Of a stretch of DNA of 16,931 nucleotides, positions 1-7,365 are shown piece by piece. Every line of letters begins with the position of its first letter. Position 1 is the first letter of the stretch. This DNA is from an uncultured Bacillota bacterium (GTDB lineage: Bacteria; Bacillota_I; Bacilli_A; RF39; UBA660). The stretch covers positions 1-16,931 of the forward strand of contig CAMNHZ010000014.1 of the NCBI GenBank assembly GCA_946540075.1, given 5' to 3'. The position numbers were made by a program, and so were the translations under genes. The notes below the pieces were generated by a model. It did no database searches, was not told where the DNA came from, and saw only the letters and a list, made by a program, of their open reading frames with translations.

Positions 1-9
1 CTTGTAAAT

Positions 10-38
10 ATTATAACTAAAAATATATATTTAAACAA
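10..38 (-). promoter_or_regulatory. Possible promoter reading out of the left edge
   Basis: On the minus strand a perfect TATAAT lies at 10-15, and a weak -35 (TTGTTT) lies at 33-38 with 17 nt between. It sits just past the terminator of the esx-type operon, so it would start a new transcript whose gene lies outside the window. In DNA this AT-rich, chance matches are common, so the call rests on position as much as on sequence. Confidence 0.35.
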
Positions 39-66
39 GAAAAAAAGAAGCATTAAAACTTCTTTT
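36..66 (-). terminator. Terminator after the esx-type operon
   Basis: Read on the minus strand, the arms AAAAGAAG and CTTCTTTT (59-66 and 43-50) enclose an 8-nt loop and run into a T-rich tail. The stem has few GC pairs, so it is weak, but it begins only 6 nt after the stop codon of the 123-aa gene. This is the expected place for a Rho-independent terminator. Confidence 0.5.
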
Positions 67-71
67 AAAAA

Positions 72-443
72 CTAATTTCCTCTTTTGTATGTATTAACAA
101 AAGTAGCATTATTAGTATCATTTGTTTTATAACTAGTTTTCAATTCTTGTAAAGCACCTTTATATTGATCTAGTCTTACTAATAATCCTTTCATATCACT
201 ATTAATCAATTGTAACATTTGTTTAATATTAGCTTCACTTGTTGTTCCTTTAATAGCTTTTTGTATATTTGCATTATTTGCAGCAACATGAGTTTTTGCT
301 GATACAGCTTTTTTATAATTATCAATAGAACTAACTATTTTATCAATACCAGAAAGTTTGATTCCTACAACAGTAGATGAACCAGTACTTGCTGCTGCCT
401 TAGTACTTTTTTTTACTTTTTTTGTTGCTTTTTTTGTTGCCAT
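72..443 (-). CDS. Small helical T7SS-associated protein with lysine-rich N-terminal tail
   Basis: This 123-aa protein is encoded 29 bp downstream of the WXG100 gene and has its own AGAAGGGA ribosome binding site, so it is probably co-transcribed. Residues 1-22 are low complexity, with 7 Lys in the first 15 positions followed by an Ala/Ser/Thr stretch. The rest is predicted mostly helical, with a long C-terminal helix (about 70-105) ending in Y105-K-T-N-D109, which fits the YxxxD/E signal of T7SS substrates. There is no WxG turn, so it is not a standard WXG100 protein. The helical part recalls small proteins encoded beside LXG toxins (YwqI/YxiC, DUF5344 type), but this is from memory and unverified. 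It may be a secreted partner, a chaperone, or the second half of an Esx-like pair. The basic tail is unusual for such a protein. Exact function is unknown. Confidence 0.75.
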   Translation of the reverse strand: MATKKATKKVKKSTKAAASTGSSTVVGIKLSGIDKIVSSIDNYKKAVSAKTHVAANNANIQKAIKGTTSEANIKQMLQLINSDMKGLLVRLDQYKGALQELKTSYKTNDTNNATFVNTYKRGN

Positions 444-472
444 ATATATATCCCTTCTATAATATGTATTTA

Positions 473-796
473 CTAATGACCAGTTATTCTACTTGCATTT
501 GTTGCTTGCATTTTAGTAAATTGTCTTTTGTCATCAGCTAATGCAGTGTCAATAAATCTACCATATGTTTCAAAATCTGTATAAATTTTATTAACTGTAG
601 CTTTAAATTCTTTTACAAACTTATCAGCATCTGCTCCTGCCCAGTTTTGACGAACAGTTGTAATAACTCTTTGATAATCAGCTCCTTTTAAAGCCTTTCT
701 TGCTGCTTGTATATCACCTAATAAGTTTGTTCTTAATTTAGCTGCTCCTGCGCTATCACGTCCGTATGTTGCACGTGAAATACTTAAATTTGCCAT
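473..796 (-). CDS. WXG100 family type VII secretion substrate (EsxA-like)
   Basis: This 107-aa protein has the family hallmark W52-A-G54 in the turn between two predicted helices, and Y72-T-D-F-E76 matches the YxxxD/E export signal. The length is typical of the family (about 95-110 aa). Such proteins form helical-hairpin dimers and are exported by the EssC motor. The start at 796 has a near-ideal GGAGGTGAG ribosome binding site (804-812), one of the strongest in the window, which suggests high expression. It is first in a two-gene operon with the 123-aa protein and has its own promoter region. It lies downstream of essC and esaB on the same strand, which supports a role as a substrate or core Esx factor of this system. 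Confidence 0.93.
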   Translation of the reverse strand: MANLSISRATYGRDSAGAAKLRTNLLGDIQAARKALKGADYQRVITTVRQNWAGADADKFVKEFKATVNKIYTDFETYGRFIDTALADDKRQFTKMQATNASRITGH

Positions 797-819
797 TAAT
801 TAACTCACCTCCACATATC

Positions 820-839
820 ATATCCTAATCTTAGGATAT
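820..839 (-). repeat. 20-bp palindrome in the esx promoter, operator candidate
   Basis: The sequence ATATCCTAAGATTAGGATAT (minus strand) has two perfect 9-bp arms around a 2-bp centre. It overlaps the -10 region of the promoter in front of the WXG100 gene. The short symmetric centre suits a dimeric regulator better than an RNA hairpin. No matching regulator gene is in the window. Confidence 0.6.
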
Positions 840-861
840 TATATAAAACTTTTTTTGTCAA
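833..861 (-). promoter_or_regulatory. Promoter of the esx-type operon
   Basis: A perfect TTGACA lies at 856-861 on the minus strand. At 17-nt spacing the -10 would be TATCCT (833-838), inside the palindrome. A perfect TATAAT at 838-843 is only 12 nt away from TTGACA and would need a different, poor -35. Either choice places the palindrome across the start region. The promoter would let the Esx proteins be made at a level independent of essC-esaB. Confidence 0.55.
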
Positions 862-896
862 CAAAGACTTTTATTTTTTTACACTTATTAACACTT

Positions 897-1157
897 CTAC
901 CTTGATAATATTATTAGTCTAGTACCATTTCTTATATCTGTATTAGCCAATAATACATCTGATTGATAAATATTCTTTTTATCAGCATTATATAGTACAT
1001 TGTTAGAAGAAAGAGGAAAATTTCCATTTGATAATTCATTAATTGACTTATTCAACAGTTCAATAATGTTACCTATTTTTTTATTAATTGGTAGATAAAC
1101 ATCATAAGATTCATCTATCTCTGGTACAAGTATTTTTACTATAACCTTATTTTTCAT
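897..1157 (-). CDS. esaB: EsaB/YukD-type ubiquitin-like T7SS protein
   Basis: This 86-aa protein begins with a KVIVKILVPE-type beta strand and ends in RNGTRLIILSR. That beta-grasp pattern, with a helix near residues 30-42, fits the small ubiquitin-like YukD/EsaB family (usually about 80 aa). EsaB is a cytosolic core or regulatory factor of T7SSb. The start codon overlaps the essC stop as TAATG (1155-1159), and a GAGGAGGA ribosome binding site lies inside the end of essC, so the two are probably translationally coupled. In better-known loci esaB often precedes essC; here it follows. I see no clear terminator after it, so read-through toward the esx genes is possible. Confidence 0.85.
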   Translation of the reverse strand: MKNKVIVKILVPEIDESYDVYLPINKKIGNIIELLNKSINELSNGNFPLSSNNVLYNADKKNIYQSDVLLANTDIRNGTRLIILSR

Positions 1158-4100
1158 TAGAATAAATCCTCCTCTTCAACACCAATTCCTTTTATAACTT
1201 CATACTTATTATCAATAATCTTATAAATTATATCTTTAAATGATTCCTCTGCATCATAAGTATTTAAGTTTTCTAATTTAAATACTGTTTGCATATCAAT
1301 ATCATTACCTACCCAAATACCTGATGTAGTGTTTATATTCTTAAACCAAGATTCATCTATTATCTTAGTAAGACTATTATAATTATCAATAAAGATAAAT
1401 GTTTGATTCTTAAATGTATCTAAATTATTCATTATACTATTAAAAGCTTCAATTTCATCTTCATTTAAATTATTTTTATATTCACCAATACCTAAAAATA
1501 CATTTATAACAGGTTCTGATTGGCTATCATCTAAGATTTCTAAAAATGGAGTCATAAAATCAACATTATAATAAGACATTTTTCCATCTGTTTCTATACA
1601 TGTAATAATGTCAATCACATTTAACTTAATTCCTTTTATTGAATCAATTAAATCAATTATTCCACCCATAAAAGTCATATTATCAATTACCTTAGGACCT
1701 ACTATTAAACTATTTCTATTATTCATAAAATCATAATAAGTAAGTTCTACCCTATCTCTAGAATATCCTAATGGAATCTTATCAATACCTCTAGTGTATC
1801 TAAACAATCTGTCTAACTTCACAACAGAAGGCATTACTCTTATTTCAGGTGCTTTATAATTATATTTTTCCATTAAAACTTTAGAATTATTACTAATTGT
1901 TTCGTTTACTTTTTCTATCAACGTTATATTAGCAGTTTGGAATTCTGTTGCTTCTTCATCAATGATAGTTAATCCACGACCAGTTGTTTTTAATGGAGTT
2001 GTTCCTTGTTCGGCTCCTAAAATATATTGATAATCAAAAGGATCAGCTGTTTGTAATATTATTTTATTATTAAAATACTCTAAGACATTACTTCTTACAC
2101 TATTTGTTGATACAGCACTAACTACAAAAACAATACCATATTTACTACCTTCACGTAATAAGTGGACAAAATAATCATCATATTCACTACAATTTTCCAT
2201 AAATCCTTCATAAGCATTTACTATTGTTACAATTAAAGGAACTTTATTTCCACTTTCTTTACAATATTGACTATAACTACCAGAATAATCTGAAAACAAA
2301 TCTTTTCTTCGCCTTATTTCGTTTTCTAAAAACTCAAATTGGGCCATAACTTTTGGCTTTTCAAGAGATGAGATAAAATCTCCAACATGTGGCATTTTAT
2401 TAAACACATGTAATACTTCAGATCCAAAATCCAGTATATAGAAATTAACTTCACTAGGACTATGAAATACACATGACGAATAAATTATATTTGATAATAA
2501 ATTTTCTTTTCCTGAACCTGGTACACCAAATACTATTGTATTCTGAGAATTTAAATTTAAAGTGTATAAACCCTGAAATTGATTAGCAGGTTTATCATAT
2601 TCACCTATAATAGGGTTTATTTCATATGGAGTTACACCATAATTATATTTCTTGACTAAATCATTTAAATATATGTCTGCTGGTATACTAGGAAGCCATA
2701 AAGATTTAAAATTAATGTTTTCTTTTACTGATAAATCATATAAATATTTTACTATATTAGGTAATTGTTCACCGTAACTATTAGAGTCAGTCAATTGAAT
2801 TTGATTATTTATATTCTTTATTATAGAACCATCATTACTAATAAAATCAATTGAGTCATTTACTTTTTTAACAACTCTATCTGCAGGTATATATTTTGCG
2901 CCAGCCCAAGCTGATTGTCCTAATTCAAACAATTCATCGTTACCTACTTGTAAATAGAATCGTCCTGCTTCTTTGATTTCTGATGCTTCTGGTCGTTTTA
3001 ACATTTCCATACTATCTTCTGTTGTTTGAACTTTTAAACATACTTTAAAATGTGAATTTGACCATATCTGATCATCTACTACTCCACTTGGTTTTTGTGT
3101 TGCTAGAATTAAATGTACTCCCAATGATCTTCCAATACGGGCAGTAGAAATCAATTCAGCCATGAAATCTGGTTGTTGTTGTTTTAATTCAGCAAATTCA
3201 TCACTTATTACAAATAAATGAGCAATAGGCTTTTTAACCTTTCCTTCACGATATAATCGTTGATACTTATATATATCTATAGTTCCCTCTCCAAGCATAT
3301 CTCTTACTTCGTTAAATATTACTTGTCTACTTTGCATTTCACTCTTTATTGATACTAAAGTACGATGCATCTCACTAGCATCTAAATTGGTTATTGTTCC
3401 AACTAAATGTGGTAGTTTTACACCTGTTTCTCTATTTTCAAAAGCTCCAGCTAATCCTCCACCCTTATAATCAATAAGTATAAATTGTACTTCATCAGGA
3501 TGATAATTAACAGCCATAGATAATATATAAGTAATAATAAACTCAGATTTACCTGATCCAGTTGATCCGGCAATTAATCCATGAGGGCCATGATACTTCT
3601 CATGCAAATCCAATCCTATAAACTTGTCGTGAGCTTTTAAACCAACATTAGCATTTAAAGTAGTTGTTGGATCGTTCTCACTCCATCTTGACAAGATATT
3701 TAATTGATCAATTTTACCTGCATTGTACATATCTAAAAATGTTAATGATGTAGGAACCCCAGAGTCTTGATCAATAATTGGGATAGGTATATTAGCAATA
3801 ATTGGAGCATAATAATTTATCATATTACTCTGAATATATTCCAATTTAAATTGGGACTGACCTGTGTTTAAACTACGATTAAATATTCTACAAGCATTAT
3901 CACTAATCTCAACAAATTTTTCTAGTCGACTTGGTAAATTATTCAACTTTGATTCTACTATCATTAGTGAAAAGCCTGCATTTATATTACTATTTAAAAC
4001 TTTTTTTACTATAGGAATATCTTTAACCTCTTTAAAATCATCAGTTATTATTAAATAATACTCAGAAAAGTTTTTATAAAGTTCCTTTTCATTACTACTA

Positions 4101-5722
4101 TTTTTCTTCTCCTCGTTTTCCTTCTTATCTTCTCCAGATACTCGCTTATCATATTCTTGTTCTAAATACATTGAAACTTGCAAAATTTCATTTTCATCTG
4201 ATGCAAAAAATCGATGTTTTCTATCACTACTAAAATTATGAGGCAGATACTTTAAATAATCCCATTTTTCCTCATTTTCTTTATTTGTAAAAACAACAAT
4301 TTTCAGATCTAAAGCACTATAATAATATAGTATTTGCAACATGATGCTATCAATATAGTTTTGTTTAAAATCAGAATTAATTATAAATGAAGTTATTTTG
4401 TTTTCTACCATCGATATAGTAATTGGAACATTTCTTAATTTTCTCTCAGCATTTTTTATTTGTTGAGCTTCATCAATAAGATTATCATCATACATTGAAA
4501 ATTCATCTGTATCAAGTTCTATTTCGATCTCTGCAGGTATGTCACCTGTACCCAATCTAACTGTTAAAAAATCATCATCAAGTATTTCTCGATTCCATAA
4601 ACTAGCACTTTTATTTCTGATTCTTTTTTGCATTTCTTCTAGAGTAATATTGTTTTCTCTTAAAATTTCTTCCTGCGTTATTATTATCTTATTTATTGTT
4701 TCATTTTTCTTTTTTAAGTATTCTTTATATCTTTTTTGACGACGTTGTTCTAACTTTTTTTGTTGACGATTCTGCCACTTTTCTATTAACATTGGAAAAA
4801 CAAGACAAGCAACAAGCATTAATACGCACATTACAAGTTCTAATATAGCATCAAATTGGGATATTCTTTTTGTTGCAAGACCTTCTATTGCTGATATTCC
4901 TGTTATACAAGATGTTATACCTATAATTGCTGATGAACCTATTGATAGAATCATTGGTGTTGGTGGAGTATTATCCTTTTCTGGTGGTATATCTATTTTT
5001 AAATATTCTTTTTCTACTGTAGTTTTTAATCTTGGAGTATGAAAAAACATTTGGTCATCAGAGTATAAATTTGATATTCTCTCAACTTCTGTTGCAGGTG
5101 TATATAAACATGTGTTTTTTTCTTCTCTATTTATTACTGATAATCCTTGTAAATTTACTAAATTATTAGGATTATTAATTCGAATAAAACTATCCATCCA
5201 TATTATTTTTAATCCGTTAATAAATATTACATCACCCGTTTTTAAAATACTACTTTGTACTCTTTTCTTATTTATGTACAAATTACTATTTTTACCTAAA
5301 TTTTGAATTAAAAAATAGTTTGTTGCCTTTTTTATTGAGACTTGTAATTCGGTATCATTTGGATCATTATAAATAATATTTCCTGAAGAAGTAGCACTTA
5401 TTAATATATCGCTATCATTAGTATTAACATCAAAATACTTTTCAAAATTTGGAATTACAACTAAACTTACATCAATATTTATATCATCAAAATGTATTCT
5501 ATATTTTGAATACTCAGTAATCGTTGCCCTATCTACTAAATTGTTATTCGAATAAATTTTCATTATTGGGCTTGATTCCACATATAATTGACCATTTTTC
5601 GAAATTAAATTAATTGTTTCTTTAGTATTACTATAATTATAGTTTATCGTAAAATTATCTTCTACAATATTTGGAATATTAAAATAGTTTATTTTTTTTG
5701 AATCACAAATTAATACCTGCAC
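1157..5722 (-). CDS. essC: Type VII secretion motor ATPase EssC (FtsK/SpoIIIE family)
   Basis: EssC is the membrane-bound motor of T7SSb. Counting from the GTG at 5722 (1521 aa), residues 1-185 hold forkhead-associated (FHA) domains, the second clearer at about 95-180. Two membrane segments lie at about 256-280 and 290-313, followed by a basic stretch rich in Lys, Arg and Gln. The first FtsK-type ATPase module is intact, with Walker A GSTGSGKS at 719-726 and Walker B VISDE at 838-842. The second has GVPGSGKE at 1066-1073, with Glu replacing the usual Ser/Thr, and its Walker B region (VTIVNAYEG) lacks the normal acidic residue. The third has no P-loop lysine (GPKVIDNM, 1342-1349) but keeps FIFIDN at about 1442. 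Length fits EssC (about 1480-1500). The longest frame begins three codons earlier at a GTG (5731), but that codon lies inside the only ribosome binding site; GTG 5722 is 8 nt past AGGGG. Confidence 0.96.
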   Translation of the reverse strand: MQVLICDSKKINYFNIPNIVEDNFTINYNYSNTKETINLISKNGQLYVESSPIMKIYSNNNLVDRATITEYSKYRIHFDDINIDVSLVVIPNFEKYFDVNTNDSDILISATSSGNIIYNDPNDTELQVSIKKATNYFLIQNLGKNSNLYINKKRVQSSILKTGDVIFINGLKIIWMDSFIRINNPNNLVNLQGLSVINREEKNTCLYTPATEVERISNLYSDDQMFFHTPRLKTTVEKEYLKIDIPPEKDNTPPTPMILSIGSSAIIGITSCITGISAIEGLATKRISQFDAILELVMCVLMLVACLVFPMLIEKWQNRQQKKLEQRRQKRYKEYLKKKNETINKIIITQEEILRENNITLEEMQKRIRNKSASLWNREILDDDFLTVRLGTGDIPAEIEIELDTDEFSMYDDNLIDEAQQIKNAERKLRNVPITISMVENKITSFIINSDFKQNYIDSIMLQILYYYSALDLKIVVFTNKENEEKWDYLKYLPHNFSSDRKHRFFASDENEILQVSMYLEQEYDKRVSGEDKKENEEKKNSSNEKELYKNFSEYYLIITDDFKEVKDIPIVKKVLNSNINAGFSLMIVESKLNNLPSRLEKFVEISDNACRIFNRSLNTGQSQFKLEYIQSNMINYYAPIIANIPIPIIDQDSGVPTSLTFLDMYNAGKIDQLNILSRWSENDPTTTLNANVGLKAHDKFIGLDLHEKYHGPHGLIAGSTGSGKSEFIITYILSMAVNYHPDEVQFILIDYKGGGLAGAFENRETGVKLPHLVGTITNLDASEMHRTLVSIKSEMQSRQVIFNEVRDMLGEGTIDIYKYQRLYREGKVKKPIAHLFVISDEFAELKQQQPDFMAELISTARIGRSLGVHLILATQKPSGVVDDQIWSNSHFKVCLKVQTTEDSMEMLKRPEASEIKEAGRFYLQVGNDELFELGQSAWAGAKYIPADRVVKKVNDSIDFISNDGSIIKNINNQIQLTDSNSYGEQLPNIVKYLYDLSVKENINFKSLWLPSIPADIYLNDLVKKYNYGVTPYEINPIIGEYDKPANQFQGLYTLNLNSQNTIVFGVPGSGKENLLSNIIYSSCVFHSPSEVNFYILDFGSEVLHVFNKMPHVGDFISSLEKPKVMAQFEFLENEIRRRKDLFSDYSGSYSQYCKESGNKVPLIVTIVNAYEGFMENCSEYDDYFVHLLREGSKYGIVFVVSAVSTNSVRSNVLEYFNNKIILQTADPFDYQYILGAEQGTTPLKTTGRGLTIIDEEATEFQTANITLIEKVNETISNNSKVLMEKYNYKAPEIRVMPSVVKLDRLFRYTRGIDKIPLGYSRDRVELTYYDFMNNRNSLIVGPKVIDNMTFMGGIIDLIDSIKGIKLNVIDIITCIETDGKMSYYNVDFMTPFLEILDDSQSEPVINVFLGIGEYKNNLNEDEIEAFNSIMNNLDTFKNQTFIFIDNYNSLTKIIDESWFKNINTTSGIWVGNDIDMQTVFKLENLNTYDAEESFKDIIYKIIDNKYEVIKGIGVEEEDLF

Positions 5723-5728
5723 TAGTGA

Positions 5729-5735
5729 CACCCCT
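5729..5735 (-). promoter_or_regulatory. Ribosome binding site deciding the essC start
   Basis: AGGGGTG on the minus strand gives 8 nt from AGGGG to the GTG at 5722. The upstream in-frame GTG (5731) is part of this site and has no spacing of its own. Confidence 0.65.
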
Positions 5736-5746
5736 ATTCTAATAAG

Positions 5747-5775
5747 ATTATAACATAGTAAACTATTTTTTTAAA
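5747..5775 (-). promoter_or_regulatory. Promoter of essC-esaB
   Basis: An extended -10 (TGTTATAAT, hexamer at 5747-5752) is preceded by TTTAAA at 5770-5775 with exactly 17 nt between. It lies between the terminator of the 3D-domain gene and essC, giving a leader of about 20 nt. This makes the secretion genes a separate transcription unit from the housekeeping genes upstream. Confidence 0.7.
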
Positions 5776-5790
5776 GAAAATATCACAAAA

Positions 5791-5812
5791 TAAAAACAGG
5801 GATTACCATCCC
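5791..5812 (-). terminator. Terminator of the 3D-domain gene, overlapping its stop codon
   Basis: On the minus strand GGGAT (5808-5812) pairs with ATCCC (5799-5803) around the 4-nt loop GGTA, followed by TGTTTTTATTTT. The TAA stop (5803-5805) lies in the loop and first stem base, so the hairpin uses the last codons of the gene. Confidence 0.75.
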
Positions 5813-6507
5813 CATCTTTGAACACTAAATTTTACATTTGATCCTGAAGTGTTATTTCCTCTTGCAGATGCTTGAGTTTGATAAGCTAAATCAATCCAAA
5901 CAGTACCTTTTTTCCATGCATTAACCATAGAACCACCTGAATCAAGAACTATAGCTAAATATGGTTGAACTCTTCCATTATCTATTTTTATTACTGTTCC
6001 ACATGGAAATTTTTCTCTTGCTGCTGATAAAATTCTGATTTTACCATATTCACTATCATTATAATATATTCCATGATTAACTAAACTATGTCTCTTTCCT
6101 TCACGTGTTAAACAAGCAACATTTCCTACTTTACTGCAACCAGGACAATCTGGACCATATGCAGATAATTTTCCTACATATTCTCCTTGACTTCCTGTTC
6201 CTTGTATTACTTGCTCTGGAACCATTTGTCTTATTATTTGTTGATCCTTGCCATTTTCACTTACATATGCTAATCCATTAACACCTTTTCTTGTTACTTC
6301 TCTTACATTTGAAGGTCTATTAGCTTTGTAAGTAACTTCAGTTGTATAATTTATAACTTTATTTATAACATTTAAACTTTTACTGGCATCATTATTTACT
6401 ACTTCTTTAGCATCAATCTTATAAGATACACTATTAAATAAAGACATAATAGATATCATTATTAAACTAACTATTTTAGTAAATAAACCTATCAAATAAC
6501 TATTCAT
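5803..6507 (-). CDS. 3D-domain cell-wall protein with N-terminal anchor/signal (YabE-like position)
   Basis: This 234-aa protein has a hydrophobic N-terminus (about residues 4-28) that would export or anchor it. Residues 54-105 resemble a short G5-like beta region (TTEVTYKANRP through VPEQVIQG). Residues 112-215 form a 3D domain: LSAYGPDCPGC, a cell-wall hydrolase-like core, then IVLDSGG (D189) and WIDLAY (D206), the conserved acidic positions. The 3D domain has a double-psi beta-barrel fold related to MltA-type lytic transglycosylases and is found in Rpf/YabE/YuiC-type proteins. Cys 121, 124, 132 and 169 could form disulfides or bind metal. It follows tatD, as yabE follows yabD in B. subtilis, but is shorter than YabE (over 400 aa). 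Its likely role is peptidoglycan remodelling outside the cell. The start has GAGGTGAG 5 nt upstream. Confidence 0.87.
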   Translation of the reverse strand: MNSYLIGLFTKIVSLIMISIMSLFNSVSYKIDAKEVVNNDASKSLNVINKVINYTTEVTYKANRPSNVREVTRKGVNGLAYVSENGKDQQIIRQMVPEQVIQGTGSQGEYVGKLSAYGPDCPGCSKVGNVACLTREGKRHSLVNHGIYYNDSEYGKIRILSAAREKFPCGTVIKIDNGRVQPYLAIVLDSGGSMVNAWKKGTVWIDLAYQTQASARGNNTSGSNVKFSVQRWGW

Positions 6508-6538
6508 ACACTCACCTCAGATAGCTATCATCATTACC

Positions 6539-6568
6539 ATTTTATCATGAATTATAATGATAGGTCAA
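6539..6568 (-). promoter_or_regulatory. Promoter of the 3D-domain gene
   Basis: An extended -10 (TGATAAAAT, hexamer 6539-6544) and a good -35 (TTGACC, 6563-6568) are separated by 18 nt on the minus strand. The -35 sits inside the last codons of tatD. The palindrome GATAGCTATC lies between this promoter and the ribosome binding site. Confidence 0.55.
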
Positions 6569-7310
6569 ATTGAGATAAGGCTGTTTTAGTCGTTGTATTT
6601 ATTACAATTTCTATGTTTTTATCCTTTAATTCAGCTATTTTTTCTGCGACAATATAAACATTTTTAGGATTGTTCTTTTTACCACGATATGGTTCTGGTG
6701 TGAGATAAGGACTATCTGTTTCTAGAACAATATCAGATAAAGATAAATAATCAACCACTTCTTTTATCTTTTTACTGTTTTTAAAAGTTATAACACCGCC
6801 AATGCCAAACTTAACATTCATTTTTAATAATTCTTTTGCTGTTTCAATACTGTAACTATAACAATGCATATTTATTTTTAATTTACCATCATACTCTTGT
6901 TTTAATATATCCAATGTATCTGATGCTGCATCACGACTATGAATAACAATAGTTTTATTATACTTTTTAGCTAATCTTATTTGCCTTATAAACAATTGTT
7001 TTTGTTCTTCCTTATTATCACTAACCCAGTGATAATCAAGCCCGATTTCACCTATACCTACTATTTTAGGGTTACTCAAATTATCTTCAATAAATTTTAA
7101 ATCATCTTCCGTATATGTATTAGCAAATTCCGGATGTATTCCTATTGTTCCATAGATATTTTGATAGTTATTTACCAAATCAATTACATTTTTGTTATCT
7201 TTTGGATCTGCGCCACTTGCAATCATAATATCATTGGACATATTCATAATTACAGATTCAAGATTATCATAATCTCTTTTATCTAAATGACAATGTGTAT
7301 CAATTATCAT
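6552..7310 (-). CDS. tatD: TatD-family metal-dependent deoxyribonuclease
   Basis: This 252-aa TIM-barrel hydrolase matches the TatD/YcfH/YabD family in length and motifs. Visible metal-site elements are DTHCHLD (H6, H8), GIGEIGLDYH (E88), IHSRDA (H124), MHCYSYS (H149) and LETDSPYLTP (D199). RGKKNNP near residue 209 is also typical. Family members act as 3'-5' DNA exonucleases or DNA-quality factors in the cytosol. It sits downstream of metG and upstream of the 3D-domain gene, the same relation as metS-yabD-yabE in B. subtilis, except for the two small genes in between. The start has GGTAGGTGA about 8 nt upstream. No motif is missing. Confidence 0.95.
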   Translation of the reverse strand: MIIDTHCHLDKRDYDNLESVIMNMSNDIMIASGADPKDNKNVIDLVNNYQNIYGTIGIHPEFANTYTEDDLKFIEDNLSNPKIVGIGEIGLDYHWVSDNKEEQKQLFIRQIRLAKKYNKTIVIHSRDAASDTLDILKQEYDGKLKINMHCYSYSIETAKELLKMNVKFGIGGVITFKNSKKIKEVVDYLSLSDIVLETDSPYLTPEPYRGKKNNPKNVYIVAEKIAELKDKNIEIVINTTTKTALSQFDLSL

Positions 7311-7337
7311 TAACGAATCACCTACCTCACTAACAAA

Positions 7338-7365
7338 AAAATTATATCATAACAGATATAATTTT
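7338..7365 (-). terminator. AT-rich hairpin after the small-gene pair
   Basis: A perfect 11-bp inverted repeat (7338-7348 and 7355-7365) with a 6-nt loop is followed on the minus strand by a run of T. It includes the stop codon of the 76-aa gene. Only one GC pair is present, so termination may be partial. Confidence 0.4.
7341..7349 (-). promoter_or_regulatory. Possible extended -10 promoter of tatD
   Basis: TGATATAAT on the minus strand is a full extended -10 element about 30 nt before the tatD start. No convincing -35 lies 16-18 nt upstream, and the element is inside the 3' arm of the hairpin, so it could be a by-product of that repeat. Confidence 0.35.

Noticed and set aside
838..861. TTGACA with TATAAT (838-843) as a standard promoter pair
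   Set aside because: The spacing is only 12 nt, too short for the main sigma factor; TATCCT at 17 nt or a different -35 is more likely.
797..896. Terminator after esaB
   Set aside because: No hairpin with a following T run was found on the minus strand; the only strong inverted repeat is the promoter palindrome further on.
3864..5306. Plus-strand open frames at 3864-4058, 4539-4739 and 5112-5306
   Set aside because: They lie antisense within essC, have no convincing ribosome binding site, and their hydrophobic low-complexity products are typical of reverse frames in AT-rich genes.
6519..6528. Palindrome GATAGCTATC upstream of the 3D gene as an operator
   Set aside because: It is only 10 bp long and lies in the leader; too short to separate from chance without comparison.
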